A stretch of 34,352 nt of DNA from Candidatus Obscuribacterales bacterium (GCA_949127735.1 CASBPX010000151.1:1-34352), one strand, 5' to 3'. Positions 1 through 7,353 are shown, counted from the first letter of the stretch. Notes: generated from the sequence alone by a model not told the origin. Translations and numbers: made by a program.

Positions 1-4
1 CCCT

Positions 5-406
5 TTATTTAAGAGCCGGTCCTCTCTTACTTTCCATACGCTGCTTTTTCATTGCACGTGCGGCTTGCATTGCTGCTTTCTCGCTGGCATCAAGAGTGCC
101 ATCACCATTGGTATCAAATTTTTGCGTCATTTTCTGACGCCGTGCTAATTTTTCAGGGTCCATGGCCGCCCTGTTTGCTTTTTGTTCGCGACGGCGCTTA
201 TGTTGTTCGCGCATGGCCGTAAGTTGTGCCTTTTCGTTTGCATCGAGTTTGCCGTCATGATCTGCATCAAAACGAGCCAACATTTTGGCGTGGTGTTCCT
301 CTTTGCTTAGCTTGGGCTTTGTCCCTTTGGCTTCAACTCTGGCGCTGATAAAACCGGCCATGATACAAATTGCACCCAAGTATGTAAAAGACTTTCGATA
401 GTTCAT
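5..406 (-). CDS. Secreted EF-hand calcium-binding protein
   Basis: A 133-residue protein with an N-terminal hydrophobic signal segment (about residues 7-22, likely cleavage near ARVEA). Two canonical EF-hand loops follow: DADHDGKLDANE at 47-58 and DTNGDGTLDASE at 98-109, both with Asp at 1, 3 and 5, Gly at 6 and Glu at 12. The linker and C-terminus are rich in Lys/Arg/Gln. The loops should bind Ca2+ in the periplasm or outside the cell; the partner is unknown. I chose the ATG at 406 because the longer reading (GTG at 460) would begin inside the hairpin of the repeat element and put 18 residues before the signal peptide. The gene reads away from repeat copy A, whose terminator-like hairpin lies 44 nt upstream. 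Confidence 0.8.
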   Translation of the reverse strand: MNYRKSFTYLGAICIMAGFISARVEAKGTKPKLSKEEHHAKMLARFDADHDGKLDANEKAQLTAMREQHKRRREQKANRAAMDPEKLARRQKMTQKFDTNGDGTLDASEKAAMQAARAMKKQRMESKRGPALK

Positions 407-449
407 ATCCGGCGGCTCTCCCAAGAACTTATGCGAAAATTGTACTAAC

Positions 450-843
450 AAAAAGACCACCCAGATAAATCTGCGGTGGTCTTTTTACTATCGTCTGACA
501 GTCTATTGCGTAGACTCGATATCTCTTACTGCTTCAAGTCAGAATCCACAGTTAGCGGGTATTGCTACGGTTTCCGGTTTGCGCAACCTGATGTTTCCAC
601 GTAACCCCTCGGCTCAAAGCACTCAACTTATTGATTGGTGGGTGCTCACCGGTTATGCATGTAATTATAGCGAAACCCCTGGCGCTGAGAAGTCCCCCGA
701 TGAAAATACTTTGCATATCTGCTGACAATTTGGCAGATGCACCCGAGGGCCGCTCTCGATATCGCCGCCAGTAGCCAAGCACGTGAACCATGGGCGCACC
801 TTTGGTATATTCGATTGTATATAGAGTTATCTACAGTTGGCGT
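450..843 (+). repeat. Copy A of a ~390-bp structured repeat (candidate RNA element)
   Basis: First of three copies in the window. It opens with a long hairpin (GACCACC 455-461 / GGTGGTC 475-481, inner CAGAT/ATCTG), A-rich on the left and T-rich on the right. Further stems: AGTCTA/TAGACT; TAGCG 553-557 / TGCTA 563-567; GGTT/AACC around 576-588; AGCACTCA 618-625 / TGGGTGCT 639-646; and CGAG 744-747 / CTCG 755-758. Differences from the other copies keep these stems as Watson-Crick or G-U pairs only if the plus strand is the RNA. The first ~100 bp are almost identical in all copies, as is the core with CCCCCGATGAAAATA near 695. It sits between the EF-hand gene and the gene at 920. No known RNA family recognised. 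Confidence 0.8.
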
Positions 844-919
844 GTGATTGATAGATGGATGTCGATGATAGAATTCTTTGATTCACGCTAAGACTTCAAA
901 CTCTCGCAGTGGGGCAAAC

Positions 920-1729
920 ATGAATCAACTTCCGCCCGTACCGGCTATCGGATTGACTTTGGCCCAACCCAAAGAAAAGGTAGAGCAAGCAATCGAGCAG
1001 ACAATTGCCAAGGGTCGCAGCATGCTGCAGAGCAAAGCTAACTCACGCGAAATGATGGAGCAGGTGAAGCGGCAAAACTGGGCATGGGTGCTTGAGACTT
1101 CAGACGTGCTTCGCGGATGCTTCTATTCTGAATCGGTGCCTTTGTATTTTGCGTCGAACGTCTATTTCGTGCCAAGTTTAAAAGCCGATGATTTCGAACG
1201 AGACCTCGATGAATTTCCATATATCGTAGGAGGCCGACTCGAGCGACTGGCTAGCTTTCGAAAAATGGCTGCGGTAATTCCTGAACCACCCTGCGGTGAC
1301 TATATTGGTGCTCTGCAACATCCGGCTATTTTTCATTCCACCTGGCGGCCGTTTAGCCTGGGTCAATATGGCCTGGCTGTCGTTCTTGCTGTGAAGGAAG
1401 TCGAGGACGCGGTGCGGCTTTCGACCAGCGGCAATATAAATGAGTCTGGAGCGGAGTTGATTCGCCAGGCCTTCAGCCCTGAAGGAGGGCCCCTTTTCAG
1501 TGCCGAGAGCACGGCTTTAGAGAATGACGGCATCGCTGATTTGCTTGCCGGATTTTTCAAACGCTACAAAGGAATACCGGAATCTGCGCCGATTACATGC
1601 CAGCAGGCATCACGGGTGATGGCGCTGGCCAGCTATCTGATGCACACTTTAGACGGCATCCACATCGCCGTTCCTGAAGGCGAGGCGCCTGCTGCAGAGC
1701 CTTATCAGTTTGACTTTCTGAGTGATTAA
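920..1729 (+). CDS. Hypothetical protein, 269 aa
   Basis: Not recognised. It is a soluble-looking protein without signal peptide or membrane segment: an N-terminal helical, charged stretch (PKEKVEQAIEQTIAKG), then a mixed alpha/beta region, ending in an acidic tail (PAAEPYQFDFLSD). The ATG at 920 is preferred because GGGG lies about 6 nt upstream; a TTG at 878 would add 14 polar residues with no ribosome-binding site. It is the first gene downstream of repeat copy A on the same strand, so the repeat could form part of its leader. It converges with the DUF4037 gene and the two stop codons share TTAA, an overlap of four bases. Confidence 0.7.
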   Translation: MNQLPPVPAIGLTLAQPKEKVEQAIEQTIAKGRSMLQSKANSREMMEQVKRQNWAWVLETSDVLRGCFYSESVPLYFASNVYFVPSLKADDFERDLDEFPYIVGGRLERLASFRKMAAVIPEPPCGDYIGALQHPAIFHSTWRPFSLGQYGLAVVLAVKEVEDAVRLSTSGNINESGAELIRQAFSPEGGPLFSAESTALENDGIADLLAGFFKRYKGIPESAPITCQQASRVMALASYLMHTLDGIHIAVPEGEAPAAEPYQFDFLSD

Positions 1730-2811
1730 GAGACGACGCTTTCGGTCGTAAATAAACGACACAACACCGGCCGCCAGTTGGCATTCGTTTTCATATCAGT
1801 ATTATCTGAAAATTGATCGATGCTACCGATGAGCGGGTGCTGAGCAATGGCTTTTATTTCTGCATTTGTAATTTTCGTCATTATCGTTTTAGAGAATAAT
1901 CCCATGCTGATGACAGAAAAGGGGCGTTCGTGAAATTGGCTTACTGCCTGCGTTAGCGGCTCTGTAATTGCCAGCTGATTATGCATTTTGGCAAGACGTT
2001 CATACGCTTTTGACAAATTGGTTTCGCGTTCTTGCCATTTTTCTGCCGACATAACCTTTTTCAAAACAGAATATAAATCTGGTCCAACACGCAAGTTTTT
2101 GAAAGCGGTGCCAAACCACTTTGGATATGGTGCATAGCGCTTTTCCATTAGAAAACAGAGCCGCATAATGTCGTTTACCAGGCGGGCGGCGATTATGCCA
2201 GAACCCAATTCATCTCCGGCAATTCCTGCTCGGCCCATTAAATGTTCTTCTTGTTCAATGCGTGTCCAGCCAGACGCCAGCAAATAAAGCCAGACATCAT
2301 GCGGATAGTAAGCGAATTTGTCAAGAATGTTCTGCAGGCCTATCTTATCTTCAAAGACCTGCCCAGCAGTGATAGCCAATAATTTCTGCTCTGGAATGGT
2401 CAGCCAATCAGCCGGCCGTACTTCGTTCTCGATATTGAAGCCCATGTATTGATCGAAAAATCCGGCGATGGAATCTACAGCTACCCTGTGATCGATTGGG
2501 CTAGTTGTTGTGGCGTATTCTGTGGCATAGCCGCGAAAGTGCTTTGGCAATTTTGCAATCAGCGTTTGTTTGATGGCTAGTGCATATTTATTTAGATCTG
2601 GAGCACTAACAAATAACATCACTCTCGGGCCCCAGTCATGGTCGGAAGACATCTCAGAATCGAAACCCAAGACTTCTGATCCGTTGCCGAGCAAAGCGGC
2701 GCTGCAAAGTATTTGCGGAAAATCATTGCGCAGAATTGGTTCGACCGCTTCTGTATAGAAGGCTCGGCATAATTCAAGACCGGGAATGAAGTTAGATTCT
2801 GATTGTGGCAA
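1726..2811 (-). CDS. DUF4037-family (nucleotidyltransferase-like) protein
   Basis: A 361-residue protein matching the DUF4037 family by its N-terminal signature: GNGSEVLGFDSE at 42-53 followed by SSDHDWG at 55-61. The GS followed by a D-x-D pair resembles the nucleotidyltransferase (Pol beta-like) active site, with a helical C-terminal region. The family has no assigned substrate, so no reaction is claimed. Start is TTG at 2811 with a good ribosome-binding site (AGGAGAG, about 5 nt spacing). The U-tract of the repeat-copy-B hairpin ends only 25 nt upstream on this strand, leaving no room for a normal promoter between them. The 3' end overlaps the convergent gene by four bases. Confidence 0.8.
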   Translation of the reverse strand: MPQSESNFIPGLELCRAFYTEAVEPILRNDFPQILCSAALLGNGSEVLGFDSEMSSDHDWGPRVMLFVSAPDLNKYALAIKQTLIAKLPKHFRGYATEYATTTSPIDHRVAVDSIAGFFDQYMGFNIENEVRPADWLTIPEQKLLAITAGQVFEDKIGLQNILDKFAYYPHDVWLYLLASGWTRIEQEEHLMGRAGIAGDELGSGIIAARLVNDIMRLCFLMEKRYAPYPKWFGTAFKNLRVGPDLYSVLKKVMSAEKWQERETNLSKAYERLAKMHNQLAITEPLTQAVSQFHERPFSVISMGLFSKTIMTKITNAEIKAIAQHPLIGSIDQFSDNTDMKTNANWRPVLCRLFTTESVVS

Positions 2812-2835
2812 GGTCTCTCCTGTAGCAAAGCAACG

Positions 2836-3234
2836 AAAAAAAAGACCACCCAGATAAATCTGCGGTGGTCTAAATTCTATCGTCTGACAGTCTATTGCGT
2901 AGACTCGATATTTCTTACTGCTTCAAGTCAGAATCCACAGTTAGCGGGTTATCGCTACAGTTTCCGGTCTGCGCAGACCTGAAGTTTCCACTTAACCCCT
3001 CGGCTCAAAGTACCCAACTTATTTATTGGTGGGTGCTCACCGGTTATGCAATTAAGTATAGCGGCGCCGAGCAGAATAAGAAGTCCCCCGATGAAAATAC
3101 TTTGCATATCTGCTGACAATTGCAGGGGTGGGCATGAGGGCCGCTTTCGATATAAGCTGTAGTAGCCAAGCTCGTGAACCATGGACGCACCTTCGGTATA
3201 TTCATTTGCATATAGAGTTATCTACAGTTAGGCG
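2836..3234 (+). repeat. Copy B of the ~390-bp structured repeat
   Basis: Second copy, with the same order of parts as copy A. Opening hairpin at 2844-2870 is preceded by eight A (a U8 tract on the minus strand). TAGCG 2942-2946 pairs with CGCTA 2953-2957; GGTCT 2966-2970 with AGACC 2975-2979; AGTACCCA 3009-3016 with TGGGTGCT 3030-3037 (one G-U on the plus strand); TGAG 3135-3138 with TTCG 3146-3149 (U-G, G-C, A-U, G-U). A 16-nt stretch before GAAGTCCCCC differs completely from copies A and C but has the same length. The element runs to about the start of the signal-peptide gene that ends at 3880, and may overlap its 5' end. Confidence 0.8.
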
Positions 3235-3880
3235 TCATAGAAGGCTTTTAGTGGGCTTATGCCTGGCTTGCCTATTCATGTGTACTGTCTGTACCGTCGC
3301 TTCAGTGGCGGCGAAAAAATCTAACGGAAACGCGCTTGAACGGGTTAGCGTCAAACTTGGCTCAGTGGAAAGTATCGAGGTGCCGGTTTCATGGCAGTTG
3401 GAAAAAGCACAGCAATCAGGGCGTTGGAGCTTTTTAAAAAGAAGAAATAGCTGGTCAGACTGTTTAATAAAAATGGAAATCAAAAGCCCGGTACAGGTTT
3501 CGCCGGACCTGGCAGTGGCATTGCAGAGCGCTTTAAAATCGTCATCAGTGACAGAAGCACAGATTGTCGATTTGCAAGAACTTCCAGATTTAGGCACTAC
3601 AGACGGTGATAAATTAACTGGCACTCTTTGCGCTATCACTGGAAAGCAAATATTGCTTTTAGAGCGTTCTGGAACGTTTTCAGGGCCTTGTGAATCTATT
3701 GGTAGAGGACGCACTCGCCGGCCGCTTATGAGCTATTTGCGAGGCACCACCTACTTGCTTACTGGGGCTGATACCGTGCAAGCCATAAGCTTTGACAGCG
3801 ACGTGATTGGTGATGTTGCACCCTGTCGAAAAGAAATTGAAGCAATTCTAAATTCTATTCGCTGGAAGCAGATCAGATAG
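3128..3880 (+). CDS. Secreted protein of unknown function, paralogue 1
   Basis: Paralogue of the protein at 8506-9162; roughly half the residues match by eye. Shared blocks: VPVSWQ, SFLKRR.SW.DCLI, SPDLA, GPCESIG.GRTR.PL..Y.RGT.YLLT and a final SI.WKQ. Two conserved Cys pairs may form disulfides. A signal peptide is clear (RRHRR then LLVGLCLACLFMCTVCTVASVAA). The start is uncertain. The ATG at 3128 lies inside repeat copy B and gives an over-long n-region; TTG 3206 gives an ideal signal peptide but no ribosome-binding site; GTG 3251 has AGAAGG 6 nt upstream but no basic n-region. Coordinates are therefore the outer limit. A terminator follows at 3995. Function not recognised. Confidence 0.7.
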   Translation: MGMRAAFDISCSSQAREPWTHLRYIHLHIELSTVRRHRRLLVGLCLACLFMCTVCTVASVAAKKSNGNALERVSVKLGSVESIEVPVSWQLEKAQQSGRWSFLKRRNSWSDCLIKMEIKSPVQVSPDLAVALQSALKSSSVTEAQIVDLQELPDLGTTDGDKLTGTLCAITGKQILLLERSGTFSGPCESIGRGRTRRPLMSYLRGTTYLLTGADTVQAISFDSDVIGDVAPCRKEIEAILNSIRWKQIR

Positions 3881-3994
3881 ACAGTTGACGACAGTCTATT
3901 TACCAACGCCATAAAATTTGACTCAGTTCAATATCAACGACAACATCAAACCGGTGGCGATCATCATCGGTCAAACAGACCGAAGCTTTACGGA

Positions 3995-4023
3995 GAGCGG
4001 GATATACTTTCCCGCTCGTTTTT
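3995..4023 (+). terminator. Rho-independent terminator
   Basis: GAGCGGG (3995-4001), a 9-nt loop, CCCGCTC (4011-4017), then GTTTTT. It lies 115 nt after the stop of the secreted-protein gene on the same strand. A smaller hairpin, TCGGTC/GACCGA at 3967-3983, precedes it. Confidence 0.75.
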
Positions 4024-4270
4024 ACGGTTGATGAGCCCGTTTGTTTGTTTGTTTGTTTGTTTGTTTGTTTGCCTTGAGGACCTGATTAGGGTCTCCAAAG
4101 TAGTGAACTACGCCGATGTTTTTGCCGAAAATCACCTGCACTTTTTCTTTGAGGGGATTTATCCATGCGCCTTTCTTTATAATGCGTTTTATTGATTTGT
4201 TGTTGATCTGCCTGCTACTTGAAATTACAAGTGCAGAGTTGGCTGGGCAGTGGCGGTAAAACGCTATCAT
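4022..4270 (-). CDS. Small hypothetical ORF containing a tetranucleotide repeat, 82 aa
   Basis: An 82-residue reading frame beginning 4 nt after the TetR stop codon, so possibly the last gene of the diiron protein-TetR operon. The middle part (GKNIGVVHYFGDPNQVLK) looks like ordinary protein. The C-terminus is made by eight GTTT units (AAAC on this strand), giving N-K-Q-T-N-K-Q-T-N-K. A change of one repeat unit would shift the frame at the C-terminus. No clear ribosome-binding site precedes the ATG, and the family is not recognised. It could be a chance ORF. Confidence 0.4.
   Translation of the reverse strand: MIAFYRHCPANSALVISSSRQINNKSIKRIIKKGAWINPLKEKVQVIFGKNIGVVHYFGDPNQVLKANKQTNKQTNKRAHQP
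4039..4070. repeat. (GTTT)8 tetranucleotide microsatellite
   Basis: Eight perfect tandem copies of GTTT, followed by one more G. Long perfect tetranucleotide tracts are prone to slipped-strand mispairing, and in other bacteria such tracts in reading frames drive phase variation. This one lies near the 3' end of the small ORF at 4022-4270. Confidence 0.95.
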
Positions 4271-4274
4271 TGCT

Positions 4275-4886
4275 TTAGTGACTATCTATCACTGGCATCT
4301 CAGCCTTATTGAGACCGTTCAAAAACATTGAACTTACCAGTTCGGCGAATTGTTCTGAAGATACCGGGCCTTCTGGTTTAAACCAGGTGTAAGTCCAGTT
4401 GATTGATCCCATTAAATACATTGCCAGCGATGTCTGCAGTGGCTCTGATAGTTCAGGCCTCAACCTTGCCACTATGCTTTTTATAATTTGCACGAGGATG
4501 CGTTCTAGCTTTTTGATTTCTTTTTGCTGTTCGCCTGAAAGCGACTTTAGATTATTCATCAGGGCAATGTGTTTTTCTTGCGAGCTCATGTACAAGCTAA
4601 TCAGCTCGCCAACGACGCTGGCGAGCTGCTCTTCGCCGCTCTGCTTTTCGCTCAATGCTGCTTGTGCCGTTGCCACCAAAAACTGGCAATGTGCTACCAG
4701 CATCTCAAAAAGTATTTCTTCTTTTGAGGCAAAGTAATGATAGAGAAGCGCTTTCGACACTCCACATTTTAATGCTATAGCTGAGGTAGACGTGCCATCA
4801 AAGCCGCGTTCGGCGAATATCGATGCGGCTGCATCAAGTATTTCCGAGCGCCTTTCTTGATAGTTGTCGGCCCGTGGTCTGACCAT
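4275..4886 (-). CDS. TetR/AcrR-family transcriptional regulator
   Basis: A 203-residue TetR-type repressor. The N-terminal helix-turn-helix domain is typical: RRSEILDAAASIFAERGFDG (about 12-31), then TSTSAIALKCGVSKALLYHYF and the usual SKEEIL. The C-terminal two-thirds form the helical ligand-binding and dimerisation domain, ending with SINWTYTWFKPEG..S.EQFAE, a pattern seen in regulators of lipid or acyl-CoA metabolism; the effector cannot be read from sequence. It starts 2 nt after the stop of the diiron protein gene, so the two are co-transcribed. The 16-bp palindrome upstream of that gene (6054-6069) is the likely operator, which would make the operon autoregulated. Confidence 0.92.
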   Translation of the reverse strand: MVRPRADNYQERRSEILDAAASIFAERGFDGTSTSAIALKCGVSKALLYHYFASKEEILFEMLVAHCQFLVATAQAALSEKQSGEEQLASVVGELISLYMSSQEKHIALMNNLKSLSGEQQKEIKKLERILVQIIKSIVARLRPELSEPLQTSLAMYLMGSINWTYTWFKPEGPVSSEQFAELVSSMFLNGLNKAEMPVIDSH

Positions 4887-4888
4887 AA

Positions 4889-6025
4889 CTAAAAAATTGG
4901 AATAATTTTGTCGATGTCAAAATCTACGCTTTCGCCGTCAACATCAATTTCAGGCAAAGCCGGGAATTTGATACCGTGCGGCTCAACGATGGTTTTTAGA
5001 CGAACTACAGCGGTGCGCCAGTTGGCTTTACGCTGCTCGAGCGAAAGCACACCGAAACCAACTTCGCGGGCTTTTTCTTCCAACAAACGCTGGGTCGGAA
5101 TGAAGGTCGCTGGCAGATCCCAGAATTCTGCCGGTGGCTCGAAGAGAATGCCTGAGAGGAAAATAAATCCAGCTCTGAATTGTTTGGTGATTGTGTCTTT
5201 CTCTTCTTCGCTAAGCTTGGGCATCATCTCTTTCAGAAGTGCGAGGCAGAAACTCAAGTGTCGACCTTCGTCGCGACCAATATTTTTAAAGGCTTCTTTG
5301 AATACCGGAATGGTGGTTGACTCGTACATGCTGTGAAACAGTGTTGATGAAGCTACTTCGCCAAAAAGGAAAGAGCTGAAAAGAATAGCCATAGGGTAAT
5401 GCTCGACTGCTTTTTTATAGCCATTCCAATAGCGGGCACCATTGTGATAGAGCCATTGAATGTTGTTGCGAGCGAGTTTGCCCAGAGTGGTTTGTGGGTC
5501 ATGATTGAGTGGGCCGTTTGGTGTGAGCAAGGTGATGGCACGGCCACAAACTTCTTCGTGATTCATTTCGTCGCGGGCCACACTGAAGAAGCATTTACGA
5601 ATCGCATCTTCTTCATGTGTTTCGTAAGCATGAATCATCGCTCTGGCGAATACGGCTGGGCCGGATGCGTCAAATACCGATAAGAGAGCGAACCAATAAG
5701 AGACTGCATAGCGCTGATCAAGGGTCATCGAATCAACGTCTAATGTGTCCCACGGCAGTTGGCTTGGTGACCAACCGGGGTTACGCGAATCTTCATAAAT
5801 TTGCATCAAGCGTGGGGTTTCAACCCGCCAGTCGAAAGGAAACAGATTGAGACGGTCTTTGATAATCGGTGCAATTTCGCTTCGAAGAATAAGCTCTTCT
5901 GGGTCAGGCATCTTATCGAGCACATTGGGCGGCAAGATATGCTTGCCGATGCGTTTGTGCACGTCTTCAGGAGAGGGAATAGTTGGTGGCTCAATTACTC
6001 TAGCCTGGGTTTGCGACTTTTTCAT
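4889..6025 (-). CDS. Ferritin-like diiron-carboxylate protein
   Basis: A 378-residue helical protein with the ligand pattern of the ferritin/RNR-R2/diiron oxygenase superfamily. A Glu around 135-139 (YETHEED) is followed by DE-x2-H at 152-156, Glu at 223 (FLFGEVAS) and a second DE-x2-H at 252-256. These would hold a two-metal (Fe-Fe or Mn-Fe) centre for O2 chemistry such as hydroxylation, desaturation or N-oxygenation. The substrate is unknown. No signal peptide or membrane segment is clear. It is the first gene of an operon with a TetR regulator, and a perfect 16-bp palindrome lies 29 bp before its ATG. GGGG about 8 nt upstream may serve as ribosome-binding site. The regulator type suggests a lipid-like substrate, as inference. 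Confidence 0.8.
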   Translation of the reverse strand: MKKSQTQARVIEPPTIPSPEDVHKRIGKHILPPNVLDKMPDPEELILRSEIAPIIKDRLNLFPFDWRVETPRLMQIYEDSRNPGWSPSQLPWDTLDVDSMTLDQRYAVSYWFALLSVFDASGPAVFARAMIHAYETHEEDAIRKCFFSVARDEMNHEEVCGRAITLLTPNGPLNHDPQTTLGKLARNNIQWLYHNGARYWNGYKKAVEHYPMAILFSSFLFGEVASSTLFHSMYESTTIPVFKEAFKNIGRDEGRHLSFCLALLKEMMPKLSEEEKDTITKQFRAGFIFLSGILFEPPAEFWDLPATFIPTQRLLEEKAREVGFGVLSLEQRKANWRTAVVRLKTIVEPHGIKFPALPEIDVDGESVDFDIDKIIPIF

Positions 6026-6053
6026 CTAGAAAGCCCCGTGGATAATTTATTAG

Positions 6054-6069
6054 CTGACCGGCCGGTCAG
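6054..6069. promoter_or_regulatory. Palindromic TetR-type operator
   Basis: A perfect inverted repeat, CTGACCGGCCGGTCAG, 29 bp upstream of the diiron protein ATG. GACCGG/CCGGTC half-sites are common for TetR-family repressors. Its position fits repression of the diiron protein-TetR operon by the encoded TetR protein. Confidence 0.75.
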
Positions 6070-6134
6070 TCAATCTATATCTTATCATCCATGGGCTCAG
6101 TTAGCAAAGCCTGCCAAGGCGCATTCTATTGAGC

Positions 6135-7061
6135 TTATTTGCCCATACTGATGGAGCGCAGGGCGTGCATGATTTCTGAATCAGTCCAGTGGCGGGCCAT
6201 TGTCGGCGGGCCGTCGATCATTTTCATGAAGTCTTTGACCGAATCGGCAATTTGAAAATCTTCTAGTTTGGTGGAAAAACTGCGTCCGTCATTGTGCATC
6301 GGATTGACAGGCCTGGTCAGGCTTTGTTTGATCAGTTCGATTCGGCGTTCGCTCAAGAACTCGCTAATTTCTTTGAGATTGGCTTGCTGCTCAAGATGCG
6401 GCACGAGTTCACCGTTTTTAAAAGTGGTGCCATATCTTGGAATTGCGGCTCCCTGGTCAATCAAGAGTGGCTTTTGTTCTTTGCCAAATAGAGCAACTTG
6501 ATCTTTTCTTGTGCCGGCAAATGTCCACATGTCGTCTTCGACAAAGCCGGCTTTGCGAATTTTGCCCACCACCGAAACCACATGTTTGTCAGTGACGCCG
6601 GCGGTCTCACCCAGAGCTTGGGTGTAATAACGCACTCCCTGATCAAGATTGCCGTGCTCAAGCACGGGAGCGTCGAAAAGTTTGTGTGGAATCGGCCGTG
6701 GAATTGCGTCCACGCCCAATTTTAAGGCCGATTTGGATTCTGTGGCCAGCACCAGCTCGTGGGCGCCGGTGCCAAGCAGGCGGGTCACCTTCATTTCTGC
6801 CAGACGCTTATTGCCTATCACGCTTTGAGAAATAGTTGGCAGATAATCGAGCACTTCTGCCCCGGCATGCTGGAGGTTGCGAGCTGAAAAAGCTTCGCTG
6901 ATCTGGGGTAGGGCCTTTCCTAATGTGGTGGGCTTTTTAAAAATTTGAGCCATGGCCTCTTCGACCAGATGCTTCGAGGCCGCAGCAACTCCTGGGGCGC
7001 AACGTTCTGCGGCCACAACGCCTATTTCAGCGGCAATCTTAGTCTCAGTCCACAAATTCAC
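6135..7061 (-). CDS. Degenerate protein-kinase-like protein, 308 aa
   Basis: Not matched to a named family. Residues about 93-115 resemble a kinase N-lobe: a Gly-rich turn (LGTGAHELV, 96-104) followed by SALKL with Lys114, like the ATP-binding VAIK motif. LLIDQGAAIP (199-208) resembles the metal-binding DFG strand (Asp202). No HRD catalytic-loop motif is visible, so if the fold is right it is a pseudokinase or a distant small-molecule-kinase-like protein. The N-terminal ~85 residues are helical and Ala-rich, without a signal peptide. The start is GTG at 7061 with no convincing ribosome-binding site; an internal ATG at residue 37 is possible. It stands alone, upstream of but not contiguous with the diiron operon. 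Confidence 0.6.
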   Translation of the reverse strand: MNLWTETKIAAEIGVVAAERCAPGVAAASKHLVEEAMAQIFKKPTTLGKALPQISEAFSARNLQHAGAEVLDYLPTISQSVIGNKRLAEMKVTRLLGTGAHELVLATESKSALKLGVDAIPRPIPHKLFDAPVLEHGNLDQGVRYYTQALGETAGVTDKHVVSVVGKIRKAGFVEDDMWTFAGTRKDQVALFGKEQKPLLIDQGAAIPRYGTTFKNGELVPHLEQQANLKEISEFLSERRIELIKQSLTRPVNPMHNDGRSFSTKLEDFQIADSVKDFMKMIDGPPTMARHWTDSEIMHALRSISMGK

Positions 7062-7158
7062 TGTTATGCCATGCTACCGGGGGCCCCATGGTAGGCGCGG
7101 TGGGGTGCAGGAACAATGGTGGAAGTACGCCTGGGCAAAAAAAAGACCAGTGTTCAGG

Positions 7159-7353
7159 CACGTCTTTCCCCTGTGCCGCTGCAAACGCTTGTTGCAATGC
7201 AGACTCGATGCCATCATTTACAAAGTGAAAAGTTGTCCCGCCTTCCATAGGTAATGCCGCCCGCCCGTGGTGCGTCAGTACAAAAACGGGCGTATGGTAG
7301 GGCGGATTGGCTCCCCACCAACCTTTTCATTCATCATCGCCCCAGGGACCGCG
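7159..7353 (-). pseudogene. Relic of a dihydrofolate reductase/RibD-C family gene
   Basis: Reading the minus strand from 7353 gives RGPWGDDE, a TGA stop (7327-7329), then KGWWGANPPYHTPVFVLTHH, a short linker, and MEGGTTFHFVNDGIESALQQ to GKDV. This matches the central part of the DHFR/RibD C-terminal domain family (YyaP/YwjB-like), where the stop position is normally Trp (TGG to TGA). The N-terminal part with the cofactor-binding start and the C-terminal GGG..-RQYL part are missing, and unrelated sequence joins at both ends. It is therefore a decayed fragment, not a working gene. The rest of the gap from 7062 to 7436 shows only a GC-rich inverted repeat (CTACC/GGTAG, 7074-7094). Confidence 0.75.

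Noticed and set aside
552-791. Minus-strand ORFs inside repeat copies A (552-791) and B (2955-3182) with similar products (LSADMQSIFIGGLL..., CITGEHPPINKL); the frame also stays open in C.
   Set aside because: Most base changes between copies alter residues, copy C lacks the start codon and has an upstream stop, and pairing evidence favours a plus-strand RNA. I treat them as shadows of the repeat, though a short peptide is not fully excluded.
450-843. Repeat copies as an insertion sequence or MITE.
   Set aside because: No terminal inverted repeats joining the two ends and no evident target-site duplication; the right ends are ragged between copies. Not excluded as a non-autonomous element of another kind.
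2895-3116. Plus-strand ORF inside repeat copy B (73 aa).
   Set aside because: Not kept open in an equivalent way in the other copies, and it lies over conserved hairpins.
4022-4072. GTTT tract as a CRISPR-like array.
   Set aside because: Simple 4-bp microsatellite without spacers.
7045-7248. A working 67-aa gene starting MEGGTTFHF.
   Set aside because: Homology extends upstream of this Met through a stop codon and ends abruptly at GKDV; it is part of the decayed DHFR-family relic.
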